Source of the DNA: Volvariella volvacea V23
Lineage: Eukaryota; Basidiomycota; Agaricomycetes; Agaricales; Pluteaceae
Assembly: GCA_000349905.1 (NCBI GenBank)
Contig: KB722738.1
Location: forward strand, 1,111,551 to 1,175,550
Reading direction: 5' to 3'
Length of the DNA: 64,000 bases
This document shows positions 61,584 to 64,000 of the stretch, one piece after another; the first letter of the stretch is position 1; every line of letters starts with the position of its first letter. The position numbers and the translations under genes were made by a program. The notes under the pieces are model-generated. The model saw only the letters and a program-made list of their open reading frames with translations, was not told the DNA's origin and did not search any database.

Positions 61584-62972
61584 ATGGTCAAGACCAACGG
61601 ACTGGACTTCACATCCCCTATGGTCCCCCAGCTCACAGGTGCTGCTCCTGTGATACCCACGTCACCCATGTCCACTCTATTGCCAGAGCTTCTTTCGGAA
61701 GTTTTCCAGCACTGCACCGATACTACCTCGCCTATCATCCCGAGCTCAAAACATGCACCATTACTGCTCACCCGTGTTTGTAGACAATGGCGAGATGTCG
61801 CGTGTTCTACCCCTCGCTTGTGGACTGCGCTCAGGATATTTATTGGACCATCCGGATCATGTAGGGAGCGTCTGACTGCAATGTGGTTGGATCGTTCTGG
61901 CTCGTGTCCTCTCAACCTGTCATTCTCTGCATATTCCACCACGCAGTCAATCCCTGTCATGGAGGTTCTAGTCTCCCACGCGCACCACTGGCAGAGTGTT
62001 GATCTGGATTTCCCTCTGGTCCTTTACCGGACCTTGGCTAGCCTTTTGGACCAAACAAATCGGCAGCTGTCTATATTACACGACCTACGAGTCCACGTTC
62101 ACGATATGACAGAGCCTTCCGTCTTCGGTGTCAATCAATTGAGGACGTTCCAAACAGCACGAAGGCTCAGCGCTCTCCATCTGGATTGGGCCATCCAGGG
62201 GCTTTTCGCCATTCCCTACGATCAATTAACTTCCTTGAATGTGACATGCCGCACTATCAACGATCTACTCATGATAATGCAGGAATGTTCCAATCTATTG
62301 AACCTGAATATCATATACGACAGACTTTCTGCTGTCACGCACTCAAGACCTCATAACGCCACCATCATGTTGAAGTTACGCTTCTTGAGGTTGTACCTCT
62401 CCAAGTCTGTGAATTTTGGCGTTCTTTTCGATCTCATCACGACTCCGTTGTTAGAAGAACTCCAAATCGAAGATCCCTACCACCTATGTCCAGTGTGGCC
62501 TCTAAGCAGTTTTATCTCTTTAGTGGAGCGATCTCAGTGCTCCATCAAGAAGTTGCACCTCTCACGCTTAGCGATAAACGATGAACAGCTTCAGACGACG
62601 CTCCAAGTCACCCCAAATCTATTGGAACTTCGTTTGCAAGAGCGCCAGCGCGGTCCTTGGGAGAGGCTCACAGATAGAATTCTTGGAGATTTAACGAACT
62701 ACGATGACGAGTCGTGTTTGATTCCCAATCTCGAGACAATCGTGATTGAACGCCGCTTCACGTTCAGCGTAGCTCCATTCCTCAAGATGCTCCGTTCTCG
62801 TTGGTGGACTGACGAATGCTCCAATAAATCCACGCGTCACGTTCGACGTTTGATCGGTGTACATTTCAAACCAAGTGGCAACAAAGTCAAATTTAAAGTT
62901 CATCTGGACGGCTTAAGAAAGCTTCAGGCAGAGGGCTTGAAAGTGGTATTTCCTCCCGCTTGGAGTGCTTGA
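61584..62972 (+). CDS. F-box-like protein with leucine-rich C-terminus
   Basis: Intronless frame of 462 residues, unlike all its neighbours. The F-box-like motif at about residues 30-75 reads LLPELLSEVFQHC and LLLTRVCRQWRDVACSTPRLW, the form common in large Agaricomycete F-box families. The remainder has scattered leucine-rich segments (LSALHLDWAIQGLF, SLNVTCRTINDLLMIM, LRLYLSKSV, LLELRLQER). Such proteins bind Skp1 and present substrates to an SCF ubiquitin ligase; the target is unknown. The ATG at 61584 is the first in frame. Confidence 0.85.
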   Translation: MVKTNGLDFTSPMVPQLTGAAPVIPTSPMSTLLPELLSEVFQHCTDTTSPIIPSSKHAPLLLTRVCRQWRDVACSTPRLWTALRIFIGPSGSCRERLTAMWLDRSGSCPLNLSFSAYSTTQSIPVMEVLVSHAHHWQSVDLDFPLVLYRTLASLLDQTNRQLSILHDLRVHVHDMTEPSVFGVNQLRTFQTARRLSALHLDWAIQGLFAIPYDQLTSLNVTCRTINDLLMIMQECSNLLNLNIIYDRLSAVTHSRPHNATIMLKLRFLRLYLSKSVNFGVLFDLITTPLLEELQIEDPYHLCPVWPLSSFISLVERSQCSIKKLHLSRLAINDEQLQTTLQVTPNLLELRLQERQRGPWERLTDRILGDLTNYDDESCLIPNLETIVIERRFTFSVAPFLKMLRSRWWTDECSNKSTRHVRRLIGVHFKPSGNKVKFKVHLDGLRKLQAEGLKVVFPPAWSA

Positions 62973-63091
62973 ATTCAGTTCAGGTGAGAATACGCGTATG
63001 TCTAGATAAACCACTATGTATAGGGGGGAATACAATATGAATAATACACGCTAAAAAATCCCAAAAACATTTTGGAGTCGTCCGCAAGGAT

Positions 63092-63681
63092 CTACTTGGC
63101 ACCAGCCGAGAACTTGGTGACACTCTTAGTACCCTCTGAGATTGCATGCTTTGCCAGTTCACCAGGCAGGATGAGTCGCACACTGGTTTGAATCTCACGC
63201 GACGAGATCGTTGACTTCTTGGAATAGGCAGCCAATTCTGGAAAGAAACTAGTTAAGAGTTGGAATACAAATTGAGAAGCTATCTTACTGGATGCTTCGG
63301 TTGCAATTCGCTCGAAGATATCATTGACGAATGAGTTAAGGATAGCCATGGCCTTATTAGAGATACCAGTATCAGGGTGTACTTGCTTGAGTACTGACGG
63401 TAAGCCCGTTAGCAAGGTATAAATGCGAATGCCACTGTATGCACACTTACCCTTGTAGATGTAAGAACTGTATGTCTCCTTGCGAGTCTTTCTCCTCTTC
63501 TTCTTGTCACCATCATCGGAAGATTTCTTCACTGTGGATTTCTTTCCCTCATCCGACTTAGCAGGTGCCTTGGAAGCAGTAGAGGCAGCAGGAGCTTTTC
63601 CAGCAACGGAAGCAGGCTAAAGAAAACCCTCGATGAAAAAATCATTAAAACCCGTAGTAAATCACATACCTTAGGTGCCAT
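63092..63681 (-). CDS. HTB1: Histone H2B
   Basis: Core histone. Exons 63681-63670 (12 nt, MAPK), 63616-63451, 63393-63289 and 63237-63092 give 142 residues. The Lys/Ala-rich tail is followed by [76 protein letters not shown] and [19 protein letters not shown]; the lysine ubiquitinated in yeast H2B lies in this last segment. Three introns, one right after codon four, are usual for basidiomycete histone genes. No H2A gene is adjacent within the window. Confidence 0.97.
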
Positions 63682-63907
63682 CGTTAGTGTTTAGTGTACG
63701 ATTAGAGGCGTAGTGGTCTGAGAAGATGGAGGTTGGGGAAAGAACGCGTGCAGTGGCCATGTTCATCGTGGTTGGCTTTAAAGCAGTAAACGATCGGACT
63801 TCGAATTTGTAGCATCACGTGTAGTAAACAAGTCGCGTTCGTTTATTAAAGTCAAGCAAGGACAAACACAGGAGCGTGGCGTCTGAAGGCCTGACGTTTC
63901 GACAGTT

Positions 63908-64000
63908 CTACCTCTTCTCCGCAATGACTAGCCACGTCTTGTATGGGTATTCAAACACTCCAGCGTTTTTGTCAATCCACGTCCTGTCATCACCTCTGGC
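63908..64000 (-). CDS. 3' end of an unidentified gene
   Basis: The last 93 bases, read leftward, are open to a stop at 63908-63910 and encode DDRTWIDKNAGVFEYPYKTW then LVIAEKR. The composition looks like the end of a folded protein (hydrophobic beta strand then a charged tail). With only 30 residues I cannot name the family, and it could be an exon with an acceptor near 64000. Confidence 0.45.
   Translation of the reverse strand, partial: ARGDDRTWIDKNAGVFEYPYKTWLVIAEKR

Overview
The window is nuclear DNA from a basidiomycete, most likely a mushroom-forming Agaricomycete. Genes are close together on both strands, and almost every gene is cut by many introns of about 40-60 bases with GT-AG (a few GC-AG) ends. 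The products are typical of fungi: Spt8, Zn2Cys6 regulator, Atg2, ferrichrome-type siderophore NRPS with a single adenylation domain. I found about 28 protein genes, a partial gene at each end, and no tRNA, rRNA, CRISPR or recognisable transposon. For nearly all multi-exon genes I placed the exon junctions by hand and checked that the summed exon length is a multiple of three. Atg2 and Nup133 were only delimited.

Layout: 1-4.5 kb has the 3' end of inositol-pentakisphosphate 2-kinase, isovaleryl-CoA dehydrogenase and a Zn2Cys6 regulator. 4.7-13.3 kb has a CMR1/WDR76-type WD40 protein (with an apparent one-base frame break), a Csm3/TIPIN-like fork-protection protein, an N-terminal protein methyltransferase, mitochondrial adenylate kinase and a Coq11-like reductase. 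13.4-23.4 kb has a secreted Ser/Thr/Pro/acidic protein, a SCAMP built from tiny exons, poly(A)-binding protein, a SAM methyltransferase and SRP54. 23.5-32.4 kb has Spt8 and Spt6 tail to tail, then a Rib2-like deaminase.

32.4-43.0 kb is the accessory highlight: a 2,435-residue siderophore synthetase (A-T-C-T-C-T-C) divergent from an L-ornithine N5-monooxygenase. Their shared 646-bp promoter carries one exact ATCWGATAA and one near-match ATCTGATAG, the motif of iron-responsive GATA repressors. The two proteins would act in order: hydroxylation of ornithine, (acylation by an enzyme not in this window), then trimerisation by the NRPS.

43.2-64 kb has ribosome-biogenesis factor Rlp24, autophagy lipid-transfer protein Atg2, a GDSL/SGNH esterase, a conserved fungal protein of unknown function, a SAP-domain mitochondrial protein, a COA8/APOPT-like mitochondrial protein, nucleoporin Nup133, an F-box protein, histone H2B and the 3' end of an unidentified gene. 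Several neighbours share very short divergent promoters (99 bp between start codons for Csm3/NTMT and for SRP54/Spt8) or nearly overlapping 3' ends (41 bp between the NRPS and deaminase stops).
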